In this document: positions 39,297 through 48,098 of the stretch, piece by piece
Layout of the letters: each line of letters starts with the position of its first letter
Position numbering within the stretch: the first letter of the stretch is position 1
Source: Stenotrophomonas indicatrix
GTDB lineage: Bacteria; Pseudomonadota; Gammaproteobacteria; Xanthomonadales; Xanthomonadaceae
DNA: 64,000 bases
Direction: 5' to 3'
Assembly (NCBI RefSeq): GCF_002750975.1
Contig: NZ_PEJS01000001.1
Location: forward strand, 3,224,001 to 3,288,000
Translations under genes and position numbers: made by a program
The notes under the pieces: model-generated
What the model was told of the DNA's origin: nothing
What the model saw: the letters and a program-made list of their open reading frames with translations, nothing else
The model's database searches: none

Positions 39297-40070
39297 ATGC
39301 GCAATTCGCTGCTTGATCCCTACGAAGACCTGCCACGCGATGTCGTGGTCACCTCGAACGACTACGCCGCCGAATTTGCGTTTCCCCGCCATGCCCACCG
39401 GCGCGGGCAGTTCGCGTTCGCTGCGCGCGGCACCATCAGTGTGGCTACGCCGCAGGGGCGGTGGCTGGTTCCCCCACGGCGCGCCTGCTGGGTGCCTGCA
39501 GGCCTGGGGCATGAGATGACCATGCGCGGGCCGGTGACGATGCTCAACGCCTTTCTCTCCGCCGAGGCGGCCGACGCCGTGGCGCTGCCGGCGCACTGCC
39601 GGGTGTACGCGGTCTCTGCGCTGTTGCACCAGCTGCTGGAGGCGGCGGTGGACCTGCCCCCGCTGTACGACGAGGACGGGCGCGCAGGCAAACTGATGCA
39701 GCTGCTGGTGGCGGAAATCGCATCGATGCCGACACTTTCCCTGCATGCACCTCTGCCCACCGATGCACGCCTCGCACGTGTCTGCCGCGCATTGCTCGAC
39801 AGTCCTTCGCTGGCAGTGCGCCTCGATGACGTTGCCGCCGAAGCAGGCATGAGCCGGCGCACGTTCACGCGCCTGTTCCGCGCCGATACCGGGGTGGGTT
39901 TTGCCGAGTGGCGGCAGCAGGTGTGCCTGCTGGTGGCCATCGAGCGGCTGGGACAGGGCCAGGCGGTGACGCGTGTGGCATTGGACCTGGGCTATGCAAG
40001 CCCGAGCGCGTTTTCTGCTGCCTTCCGGCGTGTGCTGGGATGTTCGCCGAGCCGGTACTCAGAGGCGTAG
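39297..40070 (+). CDS. AraC family transcriptional regulator with cupin sensor
   Basis: 257 residues. The N-terminal half is a cupin (FAFPRHAHRRGQFAFAARG ... WLVPPRRACWVPAGLGHEM) and the C-terminal half an AraC double helix-turn-helix (LDDVAAEAGMSRRTFTRLFR and VALDLGYASPSAFSAAFRR). Such regulators sense a small ligand. A -10-like TATAGAAT lies just upstream (39282-39289). The divergent hydrolase gene is the most likely target; inferred from position. Confidence 0.92.
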   Translation: MRNSLLDPYEDLPRDVVVTSNDYAAEFAFPRHAHRRGQFAFAARGTISVATPQGRWLVPPRRACWVPAGLGHEMTMRGPVTMLNAFLSAEAADAVALPAHCRVYAVSALLHQLLEAAVDLPPLYDEDGRAGKLMQLLVAEIASMPTLSLHAPLPTDARLARVCRALLDSPSLAVRLDDVAAEAGMSRRTFTRLFRADTGVGFAEWRQQVCLLVAIERLGQGQAVTRVALDLGYASPSAFSAAFRRVLGCSPSRYSEA

Positions 40071-40158
40071 TGCTCGGCCGATGCTTGGTTGTCATGCGCG
40101 CTGCGCGCGTGGGTCGAGCGTGGCTCGACGCTGTAAATGTCCATGCGCGACTGGATGG

Positions 40159-40186
40159 CATCAGGCCGCCTCGCGGCGGCCTGATG
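40159..40186. terminator. 12-bp hairpin between araC-type gene and small membrane gene
   Basis: CATCAGGCCGCC (40159-40170) pairs with GGCGGCCTGATG (40175-40186) around TCGC. It lies between two convergent genes and could end both, but lacks a clear T-run. A nearby GTCGAGC/GCTCGAC hairpin (about 40107-40128) looks like a decayed SMAG. Confidence 0.5.
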
Positions 40187-40208
40187 GATCTCACTCAACG
40201 ACACGATC

Positions 40209-40280
40209 TCAGAAGAAGATCGCGTACAGGATCAACAGCGGAATCGGCACGCCCAGGAACCACAGCAGAAGCGTTTTCAT
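40209..40280 (-). CDS. 23-residue hydrophobic membrane peptide
   Basis: The ATG at 40280 is preceded by AGGAG 5-10 nt upstream on the minus strand. The product begins MKTLLLWFLGVPIPLL and ends in AIFF, a single membrane helix with a Gly-Val-Pro kink and one Lys at the N-terminus. Stop at 40209. It lies 27 nt after the unknown membrane protein gene on the same strand, so the two are probably one transcript. Short peptides of this pattern recur in proteobacterial genomes and are usually missed by annotation; function not known. Strength of the Shine-Dalgarno and the complete absence of polar residues support a real gene. Confidence 0.7.
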   Translation of the reverse strand: MKTLLLWFLGVPIPLLILYAIFF

Positions 40281-40307
40281 GGCAGGTCTCCTTGCATCAG
40301 ATGCGGG

Positions 40308-41408
40308 TTACAGGTCGCGGCGACGGCCGCCCCAAGTGGCGCTGAGGCTGGCGAAGAACGCGCCGATCAGCAGGGTGATGAACAGCCACAGTGCGGCATA
40401 GGCCGTTGCCTTGCGCGCATCGTCGGCAGCTTGCTTGGCGGTGTTCTTGGCCTTTTCCAGCGCAGCACGCATGCGGGTCTGCACGTCGGTCACACGGGCC
40501 TGCGCTTCAGCCGCGCTCATGCCCGTCTCGCGCGCGATCAGCTGCGACAGGTACTGGGTATCGGCCGGGTCCAGGCCGTCCCCCTGCAGACTGTTGACGA
40601 TGATGCGGTTCACTTCGGCACGGACTTCGCGGCGGTCGCCCATCGGGCCATTGCCCGGCATCGGGCGCGGCGGCGGCGGGGCCGTGCGGGCGTCACGTGG
40701 GCCGACGCTGGCGGCGGCCGGGGGCGGCGGCGGTGCGGCAGGGTCCATTGGGCTGGTACCCGGCGCTGCGCCCGCTGCCGGCGCAACCGGAGGTGCACCG
40801 GCAGCGTCCGGGCCCGCCGTGGTGGCCCCGCGGAACAGCGAATCCACCCAGTAGTTGAGGTCGCTCTCCGGTGCGCCTGCAGCAGCGCTGCCAGCTCCGG
40901 CCACGGCAGCACCGGCAGTGGTGGCAGCGGCGCCTGCGGTCGCGCCGGCAACCTTTGCGCCGGCGCCCAGCACGCCACCGATGGCCGAGGTCAACAGGCC
41001 AGCAGTGAGCAGGGTCGCCACAGCCCAGGACACGAAGCCGTGCGCGGTGTCGCGGAAGTAGGTTTCATCACCGTGCAGCTGCGTCCACTTGGTGCGCAGG
41101 CGACCGGCCAGATAGCCGCCCAGACCGGAAGCGGCCAGCGCGGTGAAGGTCAGCCACGCGACGCTGGTCCAGCCGAAGGTTTCCTTGGACACCCCTTCGA
41201 ACGACCAGGGCGAAACCGAGGACAGGCCGAGGCCAACGCCCAGGATCAACAGGATCAGCGACAGTGCGGCGGCCGCAACGGCGCCGGCGAAAATGGCGCC
41301 CCAGGACACCGCGCTTTCGCTGGGCGGTGGCACGACGGGAGTGGCCACCACGGTGGCGATGTCAGGACCGAGTGGATCGCGCTCGGGCAGGTCGAAACGG
41401 GTACTCAT
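40308..41408 (-). CDS. Multi-span membrane protein of unknown function
   Basis: 366 residues from the ATG at 41408 (family-like start MSTRFDLPERDPLG). Three N-terminal spans (about 45-67 GAIFAGAVAAAALSLILLIL, about 88-106, about 128-150), then an Ala/Pro-rich low-complexity linker (about 200-260), a soluble helical segment (RREVRAEVNRIIVNSLQGDGL ... ARETGMSAAEAQARVTDVQ) and a final span (YAALWLFITLLIGAFFASL). No named family is recognised. It precedes the 23-residue peptide gene. The helical segment between linker and last span resembles coiled-coil adaptor regions; no enzymatic motif is seen. Confidence 0.75.
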   Translation of the reverse strand: MSTRFDLPERDPLGPDIATVVATPVVPPPSESAVSWGAIFAGAVAAAALSLILLILGVGLGLSSVSPWSFEGVSKETFGWTSVAWLTFTALAASGLGGYLAGRLRTKWTQLHGDETYFRDTAHGFVSWAVATLLTAGLLTSAIGGVLGAGAKVAGATAGAAATTAGAAVAGAGSAAAGAPESDLNYWVDSLFRGATTAGPDAAGAPPVAPAAGAAPGTSPMDPAAPPPPPAAASVGPRDARTAPPPPRPMPGNGPMGDRREVRAEVNRIIVNSLQGDGLDPADTQYLSQLIARETGMSAAEAQARVTDVQTRMRAALEKAKNTAKQAADDARKATAYAALWLFITLLIGAFFASLSATWGGRRRDL

Positions 41409-41541
41409 GGGTTGGACGCTCCGTATCAGTGCTGCAGGTGCAGCTGGCGTCCTGAGGCTGCGCGAGCGCTTGTGAAGCTGGTGAGACCCTTGAATCACGC
41501 GGTCTTGCCGCGGCGAACATCGTGCCAAGCGCCCGGGCGCA

Positions 41542-41611
41542 GTAGATCCACGCCATGCGTGGATGATGTGTCGCGGGCGCCGAAAGCTTGCCAACCAAGG
41601 TTGGCATCTAC
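41542..41611. repeat. Pair of SMAG repeats upstream of the membrane protein gene
   Basis: GTAGATCCACGCCATGCGTG at 41542 (plus strand, to about 41566) and, 20 nt further, a minus-strand copy ending CTAC at 41608-41611 with stem GCCAACC/GGTTGGC (41590-41605). GTAG ends face outwards. They occupy the 41409-41623 gap; nothing else is seen there. Confidence 0.75.
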
Positions 41612-41623
41612 CAAAAGCGAAGC

Positions 41624-41653
41624 AAAAAAAAACGCCCCGCAATCGCGGGGCGT
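41624..41653 (-). terminator. Rho-independent terminator of gltA
   Basis: On the minus strand an 8-bp GC stem (CGCCCCGC/GCGGGGCG at 41633-41652) with a four-base loop is followed by nine or more Ts (41624-41632). It begins 26 nt after the gltA stop. Confidence 0.95.
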
Positions 41654-41678
41654 CTTCAGCACAACCTACCGCAGGCGA

Positions 41679-42956
41679 TCAGCCCTGGTAGTCGCGCACG
41701 TCGTGGCCGGTGTAGACCTGGCGCGGACGGCCGATCTTCATTTCCGGGTCGACCTGCTGTTCCAGCCAATGCGAGACCCAGCCGGAGGTACGGCCCAGGG
41801 CGAACATGACGGTGAACATCTCGGTCGGGATCTGCAGCGCCTTGTAGATGATGCCGCTGTAGAAATCGACGTTCGGGTACAGCTTGCGCGCGACGAAGTA
41901 CTCGTCCTGCAGCGCGGCCTGTTCCAGCTTCACGGCCACGTCCAGCAGCGGATCCTGCACGCCCAGCTGCTTGAGCACCTTGCCGGTCATCTCGCCGATG
42001 ACCTTGGCGCGCGGATCGAAGTTCTTGTACACGCGGTGGCCGAAGCCCATCAGGCGGAAGCCGGAGGTCTTGTCCTTGGCCTTCAGCACTGCCGATTCGA
42101 CGTTGTCGGCCGAACCGATCTCTTCCAGCATCTTCAGCACGGCTTCGTTGGCACCGCCGTGGGCCGGACCCCACAGCGCGGTGACGCCAGCGGCGACCGA
42201 CGCATACGGGTTGGCACCGGTCGAACCGACCAGACGCACGGTCGAGGTCGACGCGTTCTGCTCGTGGTCGGCGTGCAGGATGAACAGCAGGTCCAGTGCC
42301 TTGACCACGTCCTGGTTCAGCTCGTACTTGCCATCAGCCGACTCGAAGGTCTGCTTGAGGAAGCGGCTGACGTAGTCCAGCGAGGTATCCGGCTTGTTGG
42401 CCGGCAGGCCCTTGCCGTGGCGGTAGATCAGCGCCGACAGGGTCGGCACCTTGGCGATCAGGCGCACGGCGGCCTGGCGGCGCTGTTCGGCGTCGGACAG
42501 GTCCAGCGAGGCGTGGTAGATGCCCGACAGCTGCGCGATGGCGGCGGTCAGGATGGCCATCGGATGGGCATCCTTGGCGAAGCTGCCGATCAGGGTGTTG
42601 ATCGACTCATCGACGTTGGCTTCGGCAGCCAGCTCGTCGGTGAAGGCCTTCAGCTGCTCGGCGCTCGGGCGCTCGCCGTTGATCAGCAGGTAGGCCACTT
42701 CGACGTAGCTCGACTTTTCCGACAGCTGCTCGATCGGGTAGCCGCGATACAGCAGCACGCCCTTGTCGCCGTCGATGTAGGTGATGGCGGACTTGCAGCT
42801 GGCCGTCGCGGTGAAACCGGAATCGTAGGTGAAATACCCCGTTTCCTTGGTCAGCTTCGCGATGTCGACGCAGTCGTTGCCGAGGGTGGGTTTGATGACG
42901 GGCAGAACGACCGACTTATCGCCGGCGTTGAGCGTGACCTGATCAAGATCGGACAC
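41679..42956 (-). CDS. gltA: Citrate synthase
   Basis: 425 residues. Catalyses condensation of acetyl-CoA and oxaloacetate, the entry step of the citric acid cycle. Visible are the signature FILHADHEQNASTSTVRLVG near residues 223-242, VNGERPSAEQL, and GFGHRVYKNFDPRAKV near 308 with catalytic His. Length and the N-terminal beta-domain (SVVLPVIKPTLGNDC) indicate the type II, NADH-sensitive hexameric form of Gram-negative bacteria. Monocistronic, with a strong terminator. Confidence 0.98.
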   Translation of the reverse strand: MSDLDQVTLNAGDKSVVLPVIKPTLGNDCVDIAKLTKETGYFTYDSGFTATASCKSAITYIDGDKGVLLYRGYPIEQLSEKSSYVEVAYLLINGERPSAEQLKAFTDELAAEANVDESINTLIGSFAKDAHPMAILTAAIAQLSGIYHASLDLSDAEQRRQAAVRLIAKVPTLSALIYRHGKGLPANKPDTSLDYVSRFLKQTFESADGKYELNQDVVKALDLLFILHADHEQNASTSTVRLVGSTGANPYASVAAGVTALWGPAHGGANEAVLKMLEEIGSADNVESAVLKAKDKTSGFRLMGFGHRVYKNFDPRAKVIGEMTGKVLKQLGVQDPLLDVAVKLEQAALQDEYFVARKLYPNVDFYSGIIYKALQIPTEMFTVMFALGRTSGWVSHWLEQQVDPEMKIGRPRQVYTGHDVRDYQG

Positions 42957-43195
42957 TGTGTGCGCTCCTTCATGGGAAGGCGCCTGCCCAAGCGCATTGG
43001 TCAGGCACGTGAATGACGTCCTCGGCCTGTGCCGGGGATCAGGTCATTATCGCACAGCAGCATTTGCCGGGCGCTAGACAGAAGTCGTAGACGACAGGCA
43101 GCCGGCACCCTGCCAGCGAGCGGCCGGGATCGGCAAAAGCGTTGTCACAAGGACGCAGTGTTCCGTCCATCCAAACGCCCGTTGGGTAGGCGCTG

Positions 43196-43229
43196 GACAA
43201 AAACAAACGGCCGCGCAGAGCGCGGCCGT
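43196..43229 (-). terminator. Rho-independent terminator of rpmE2
   Basis: ACGGCCGCGC (43207-43216) pairs with GCGCGGCCGT (43220-43229) over three bases; on the minus strand the stem is followed by TTGTTTTTG. It lies 24 nt past the rpmE2 stop. Confidence 0.9.
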
Positions 43230-43252
43230 CGGTTCGAACCGGGTACGACGTA

Positions 43253-43495
43253 TCAGCGCGCGTAGCGCTTCTGGAACTTGTCGATACGGCCCGAGGTGTC
43301 GATGACCTTGTGCTTGCCCGTGTAGAACGGATGCGAAGCCGAGGAAATTTCAACCTTCACCAGCGGGTAGTCGTTGCCGTCTTCCCACTTGATGGTTTCC
43401 TTCGTGCTCATGGTCGAGCGGGTCAGGATCTTGAAATCGGAGGTGACGTCATGGAAGACGACGTCGCGGTAGTTCGGATGGATATCGGCCTTCAT
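43253..43495 (-). CDS. rpmE2: 50S ribosomal protein L31 type B
   Basis: 80 residues: [20 protein letters not shown] start, [20 protein letters not shown] and the C-terminal [16 protein letters not shown] are diagnostic of L31. The two Cys pairs of the zinc-binding form are absent, so this is the C-minus (type B) paralogue, which in many bacteria replaces the zinc form under zinc limitation; here it might be the only form, which the window cannot show. Promoter and terminator are both recognisable. Confidence 0.97.
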
Positions 43496-43533
43496 GGGCT
43501 CACACCGTAAATGGGCTGGTGGTCAAGAGCGGC

Positions 43534-43563
43534 ATTATAAGCACTGGTTGCCGCCCGGGGCAA
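43534..43563 (-). promoter_or_regulatory. Sigma-70 promoter of rpmE2
   Basis: On the minus strand TTGCCC (43558-43563) and TATAAT (43534-43539) are separated by 18 nt, 39 nt upstream of the ATG. The -35 and spacer fall inside the hairpin 43541-43570. Confidence 0.65.
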
Positions 43564-43570
43564 CCAGTGC
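43541..43570 (-). terminator. 12-bp hairpin between nucleoside hydrolase and rpmE2
   Basis: GCACTGGTTGCC (43541-43552) and GGCAACCAGTGC (43559-43570) are perfect inverse complements around GCCCGG. Read from the nucleoside hydrolase gene it begins 13 nt after the stop and is followed by TTATAATG, so it could end that transcript while also overlapping the rpmE2 promoter. Confidence 0.6.
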
Positions 43571-43582
43571 AGGGGGCTGACC

Positions 43583-44521
43583 TCAGTCCGCACCCAGGGC
43601 CTGGCGTACCAGGGCCTCGAAACGCCCTTGATCGTAGGCCATCAGCAGATCGCAGTTGTCCGGCTGGCCGGTCTGGCGGTTCCAGTCGACGATGGTCGCG
43701 CCGCGGCTGAACGTGCCGTTCAGTTCCACATTCAGCGGCCGCGATTCAACCTGCAGCTGCCCTTCCGGGTTCAGCGCCCAGGCCATGGCCAGCGCGTCGG
43801 CGGTATACCAGCGGCCGCCCTTGCTGTCTTCTGACAGGCCACGGGTCTTGCGCGAGATCAGCTCGTAGAAGCGCGCGCGATCGGAATCGGCACCCAGCCA
43901 CTGCTCGGCTTCGGCCAACGGCAGGCCGTGGGCAACGGTGGCTTCCCAGTCCGACACCAGCAAGTGCGGGAACGCGGTGAACACCACATGCGCGGCTTCC
44001 GGATCGAAGGCGATGTTGAATTCGGCGGCGGGGGTGATGTTGCCGTGGCAGGTAACTGCGCCGCCCATCACCACGATGCGCTTGATGCGCTGGGGCAGGG
44101 TCGGATCGAGCTTCAGCGCCAGCGCCAGGTTGGTCAGCGGGCCGAGCATCACCAGCATCAGTTCGCCGGCATGCTGGTGCGACAGGCGCAGGATGGCCAG
44201 CGCGGCGTGCTCGGCGTCGGCCTGGCGGCTCGGCGGCGGCAGGTCCACATCGCCATAGCCATCGCGGCCATGCACGTGGGCGGCGTCGACGGATGGATGC
44301 AGCAGCGGATCGGGGCTGCCGGCGAACACCGGCACGTCGGTGCGGCCGACGATGTCGCAGAGCTTGAGGGCGTTGCGGACGGTGTACTGCAGGCCTACGT
44401 TGCCGGCGGCGATGGTCAGGGCAACCACGTCATGCCGTTCATCGGCGAAGGCCATCAGCAGGGCCAGTGCGTCGTCGACACCGGGGTCGGTATCGATCAA
44501 CAGCGGGATCTTCTTGGTCAT
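43583..44521 (-). CDS. Inosine/uridine-preferring nucleoside hydrolase
   Basis: 312 residues from the ATG at 44521 (the frame is open further upstream through repeats and has no conserved residues). The Ca-binding DTDPGVDDALAL at residues 10-21, IAAGNVGLQ, MGGAVTCHGNITPAAEFN and a late Asp in KGGRWYTADALAMAW define the IUNH family, which hydrolyses the N-glycosidic bond of nucleosides for purine/pyrimidine salvage. Substrate preference cannot be inferred. It appears to be single; a repeat-rich gap lies upstream. Confidence 0.94.
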   Translation of the reverse strand: MTKKIPLLIDTDPGVDDALALLMAFADERHDVVALTIAAGNVGLQYTVRNALKLCDIVGRTDVPVFAGSPDPLLHPSVDAAHVHGRDGYGDVDLPPPSRQADAEHAALAILRLSHQHAGELMLVMLGPLTNLALALKLDPTLPQRIKRIVVMGGAVTCHGNITPAAEFNIAFDPEAAHVVFTAFPHLLVSDWEATVAHGLPLAEAEQWLGADSDRARFYELISRKTRGLSEDSKGGRWYTADALAMAWALNPEGQLQVESRPLNVELNGTFSRGATIVDWNRQTGQPDNCDLLMAYDQGRFEALVRQALGAD

Positions 44522-44623
44522 CGTTGCCGTCTTCAGATCGGCAACGAAGTGTGGACCGGGATGATGACCGTTGCAAGTACGGGGGGTCGGGTTCGGCCGG
44601 GCTGCGCCCGGCACCCGCCGAAT

Positions 44624-44808
<185 letters not shown>

Positions 44809-44809
<1 letters not shown>

Positions 44810-44858
44810 TGGGTGTCGACCTTGGTCGACACGGTAGATCCACGCCATGCGTGGATGG
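44809..44858 (+). repeat. Two tandem SMAG repeats adjoining composite element A
   Basis: First unit 44809-44832 starts GTGG (variant of GTAG) with stem GTGTCGACC/GGTCGACAC; second unit starts GTAG at 44834 with stem ATCCACGC/GCGTGGAT. Same strand. The first begins exactly where the tail of element A ends. Confidence 0.75.
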
Positions 44859-45337
44859 ACGTCGGCGGGATCGGGAAAGATGACGTAATCGGCGTGCCGG
44901 GCGGGGCCGCGCTGCAATTGCAGCGTTTTCGATCTCTCCAACTTTTCTCATTGAGACGCACAGCCCTTCATGGAAAACATGGGAGGCCATCGACAACGGA
45001 TGGCGCGGGCTTCCAATCCCGTTTGACTGCCTTGTTGTTTACGCTTGCCTGCCGGCGTTGCGCGCGTGTTACTGCGTGGCGTCCGGCAGGCAATCCGTCC
45101 GCGCGTTCTATGGCGGGCGGTGCGTGGGGGCTTCGCGCCCGTCGGCGCTCTTGAGGCCGTCACCGGTATTGGAACCACTCACCGTCCACCACCCTCGCCT
45201 TCGCGTGGGTGCCCTCCTGCCTTGCGCACAAGGACCGCCGACATGACCGCGTCCCGTTATCCCTTCGGGTTGCTGCTGGCATGCCGGGGTTTGGCCGAAT
45301 ACATGGGCACGCAGTTGCCGGCAGCGTAGGAAATGCA

Positions 45338-45378
45338 GGGGTCGGATCCGTTGGTCGCAGGGCAAGGGCTCTGACCCC
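45338..45378. repeat. Hybrid interspersed palindrome
   Basis: Left half GGGGTCGGATCC (45338-45349) and right half GGGCTCTGACCCC (45366-45378) pair only through GGGGTC/GACCCC and a few inner bases. The halves look as if they come from two related palindrome subtypes (GGATCC and GAGCC forms). It sits 17 nt after the recG stop. Confidence 0.5.
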
Positions 45379-45395
45379 GGCCGGCTGCCCGATCC

Positions 45396-47507
45396 TTACG
45401 CCGAGGCGTAGCGCACGGCCGTACCGATCCAGCGCTGCACCACGCGATCTGCAAGCGCCGGTTGCTGCGCCAGCAGGCGTTCGGCCAGCGCATGCACGCC
45501 CGGCAGCAGGCCGGCATCGCGGGCCAGATCGGCAATGCGGAAACCGGCCAGGCCCGTCTGCCGGGTGCCCAGCAGTTCGCCGGGCCCGCGCAGCTCCAGA
45601 TCCTTCTCGGCAATGACGAAACCGTCGTTGGTTTCGCGCATGGTCTGCAGGCGTTCGCGTGCCATCTGCGAAAGCGGTGCCTGGTACAGCAGCACGCAGC
45701 GCGACACCGCCGAACCACGGCCAACGCGGCCACGCAGCTGGTGCAGCTGGGCCAGGCCCAGGCGCTCGGCGTTCTCGATCACCATCAGCGAGGCGTTGGG
45801 CACGTCCACGCCGACTTCGATCACGGTCGTGGCCACCAGCAGGTCGATGTCGCCGGCCTTGAACGCGACCATCGTCGCCAGCTTCTCGGCCGCCTTCAGC
45901 CGGCCATGCACCAGCCCCACGCGTACGCCCGGCAGCAGTGCTTGCAGCGATTCGTAGGTGGCCTGTGCCGGGGTGGCATCCAGTTCTTCGCTTTCTTCGA
46001 TGAGCGTGCACACCCAGTACACCTGCCGCCCTTCGCGGCAGGCCAGGGCGATGCGCTCGATCAGCTCGGGGCGGCGATCGTTGTTCAGTGCCACGGTCTG
46101 CACCGGCGTGCGGCCCGGCGGCAGTTCGTCGATGGCCGATACATCCAGGTCGGCGTATTCGGACATCGCCAGCGTGCGCGGAATCGGCGTGGCGGTCATA
46201 ACCAGCTGGTGCGGCACGTTGTTGCCGCCCTTGCCCTTGTCGCGCAGCGCCAGGCGCTGGTGAACGCCGAAGCGGTGCTGCTCATCGACGATGGCCAGCG
46301 CCAGATCGTGGAATACCACCGCCTCCTGCATCAGTGCGTGGGTACCCACCACCACCTGCGCTTCGCCGTTGGCAACCTGTTCCATCACCTTCGCGCGCGC
46401 CTTGCCGGTGACCTTGCCGGCCAGCCAGGCGATCCGCACGCCCAACGGCTCCAGCCAGCCGCGCAGGTTGTTGAGATGCTGTTCGGCCAGCAGTTCGGTG
46501 GGGGCGGCCAGTGCGACCTGCTTGCCCTGCTCCACCGCCAGCATCGCTGCCAATGCCGCCACCACGGTCTTGCCCGAGCCGACATCGCCCTGCACCAGCC
46601 GCAGCATCGGGCTGGGGCGCGCAAGGTCTTCGCGGATCTGCTTGAACACGCGTGCCTGCGCGCCGGTCAACGCGAACGGCAACTGCTTCAACAACGCCTT
46701 GGCCAGCTTGCCGGGACCGGCCAGCGGCGGCGCGTGATGCGCCTGCAGCGCAATGCGCTGGCGACGCAGGCTGAGGTGGTGCGCCAGCAATTCTTCCATT
46801 GCCAGCCGGCGCTGCGCTGGATGGGTACCGGCGGCAAGTGCGGCCAGGTCTGCATCCGGCGGTGGTTGATGCACGGTCAGCAGCGCACTGCGCAGCGATG
46901 GCAGGCCGAGGCCCTCGAGCCAGCCGTTCGGCAGCAGTTCCAGCGTGCTTTCTTCCGGCAGGCGATCAAGCGCCTGGCCGATCAGCTTGCGCATCGTCAT
47001 CGGGCCGACGCCTTCGACGGTGGGATACACCGGGTCGAGGCGGTCGCCGAGATCGGGATCGTCGTTGCGGCCCAGTACCTGGTAGCTGGGATGGACAATC
47101 TCCAAACCGAGGTGCCCCGGTTTGGGCGTACCAAAGCAGCGCAGGCGGTTGCCGACCGCGAACTGGCCGACCTGCTGCTGGCGGAAATGGAAGAAGCGCA
47201 GCACCAGGGTGCCCTGCCCTTCATCCTCCACTGCCACTTTCAGCATCGGCCGGTAGCGCATGCCGCGCTCGACGGCCACCACCCGCACTTCCACCTGCGC
47301 CGGAATGCCGTTGCGCAGGTCTTCGATGCGGGTCAGCCGGGTACGGTCTTCATAGCGCAGCGGCAGGTGCAGCCAGAGATCCTGCAGGGTGGCCAGTCCA
47401 CGCACCTGCAGCTTGGCGGCCACGGCCGGCCCGACGCCGGCGAGCATCGCAAGCGATGCTTCACCGGACGGTGCCAGTGCCGGGGTGACCGCCGCCTTGC
47501 GTGCCAC
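45396..47507 (-). CDS. recG: ATP-dependent DNA helicase RecG
   Basis: 703 residues from a GTG at 47507. N-terminal wedge/OB domain (about 1-190) that grips branched DNA, then helicase motifs: Walker A GDVGSGKTVVA near 308, DEQHRFGVHQR (DExH) near 410, motif III MTATPIPRTLAMSEYADLD, and QLRGRVGRGS near 610. RecG remodels stalled forks and Holliday junctions. It follows ridA by 7 nt on the same strand and belongs to the gmk-rpoZ-spoT-(ridA)-recG block. Confidence 0.97.
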   Translation of the reverse strand: MARKAAVTPALAPSGEASLAMLAGVGPAVAAKLQVRGLATLQDLWLHLPLRYEDRTRLTRIEDLRNGIPAQVEVRVVAVERGMRYRPMLKVAVEDEGQGTLVLRFFHFRQQQVGQFAVGNRLRCFGTPKPGHLGLEIVHPSYQVLGRNDDPDLGDRLDPVYPTVEGVGPMTMRKLIGQALDRLPEESTLELLPNGWLEGLGLPSLRSALLTVHQPPPDADLAALAAGTHPAQRRLAMEELLAHHLSLRRQRIALQAHHAPPLAGPGKLAKALLKQLPFALTGAQARVFKQIREDLARPSPMLRLVQGDVGSGKTVVAALAAMLAVEQGKQVALAAPTELLAEQHLNNLRGWLEPLGVRIAWLAGKVTGKARAKVMEQVANGEAQVVVGTHALMQEAVVFHDLALAIVDEQHRFGVHQRLALRDKGKGGNNVPHQLVMTATPIPRTLAMSEYADLDVSAIDELPPGRTPVQTVALNNDRRPELIERIALACREGRQVYWVCTLIEESEELDATPAQATYESLQALLPGVRVGLVHGRLKAAEKLATMVAFKAGDIDLLVATTVIEVGVDVPNASLMVIENAERLGLAQLHQLRGRVGRGSAVSRCVLLYQAPLSQMARERLQTMRETNDGFVIAEKDLELRGPGELLGTRQTGLAGFRIADLARDAGLLPGVHALAERLLAQQPALADRVVQRWIGTAVRYASA

Positions 47508-47514
47508 GTGGCGG

Positions 47515-47901
<387 letters not shown>

Positions 47902-47966
47902 GGGTCGCTCCGGTGCGTTGGGGGAAAACAGAGCGGTGATTGTACCGGGTGGGGGCAATGTCGGCT

Positions 47967-48007
47967 GGGGTCGGATCCTCTTCCCGTTGGGAAACAGCGC
48001 GGATCCG
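47967..48007. repeat. Truncated GGGGTCGGATCC palindrome
   Basis: GGGGTCGGATCC at 47967-47978 and a partner GGATCCG ending at 48007; the expected last five bases (ACCCC) are missing and the sequence continues directly into the GTAG of a SMAG at 48008. Confidence 0.55.
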
Positions 48008-48081
48008 GTAGCGCCGGGCCATGCCCGGCGGCATTTGATTCATGCCGCGCTGCGCGCTCGCCGGGCATGGCCCGGCGCTAC
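48008..48081. repeat. Inverted SMAG pair between spoT and ridA
   Basis: GTAGCGCCGGGCCATGCCCG on the plus strand from 48008 and an inverted copy ending GCTAC at 48081 enclose GCGGCAT...ATGCCGC (about 48029-48048). GTAG ends face outwards. The whole forms a large potential hairpin 18 nt after the spoT stop. Confidence 0.8.
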
Positions 48082-48098
48082 CAGGGTACGCGCAGGAT

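Noticed and set aside
42957-43252. Possible small gene between gltA and rpmE2
   Set aside because: No frame has a ribosome site or recognisable product; the interval appears to hold the gltA promoter region and the rpmE2 terminator.
45338-45378. recG terminator
   Set aside because: The palindrome is imperfect and lacks a T-run, so it is listed as a repeat only.
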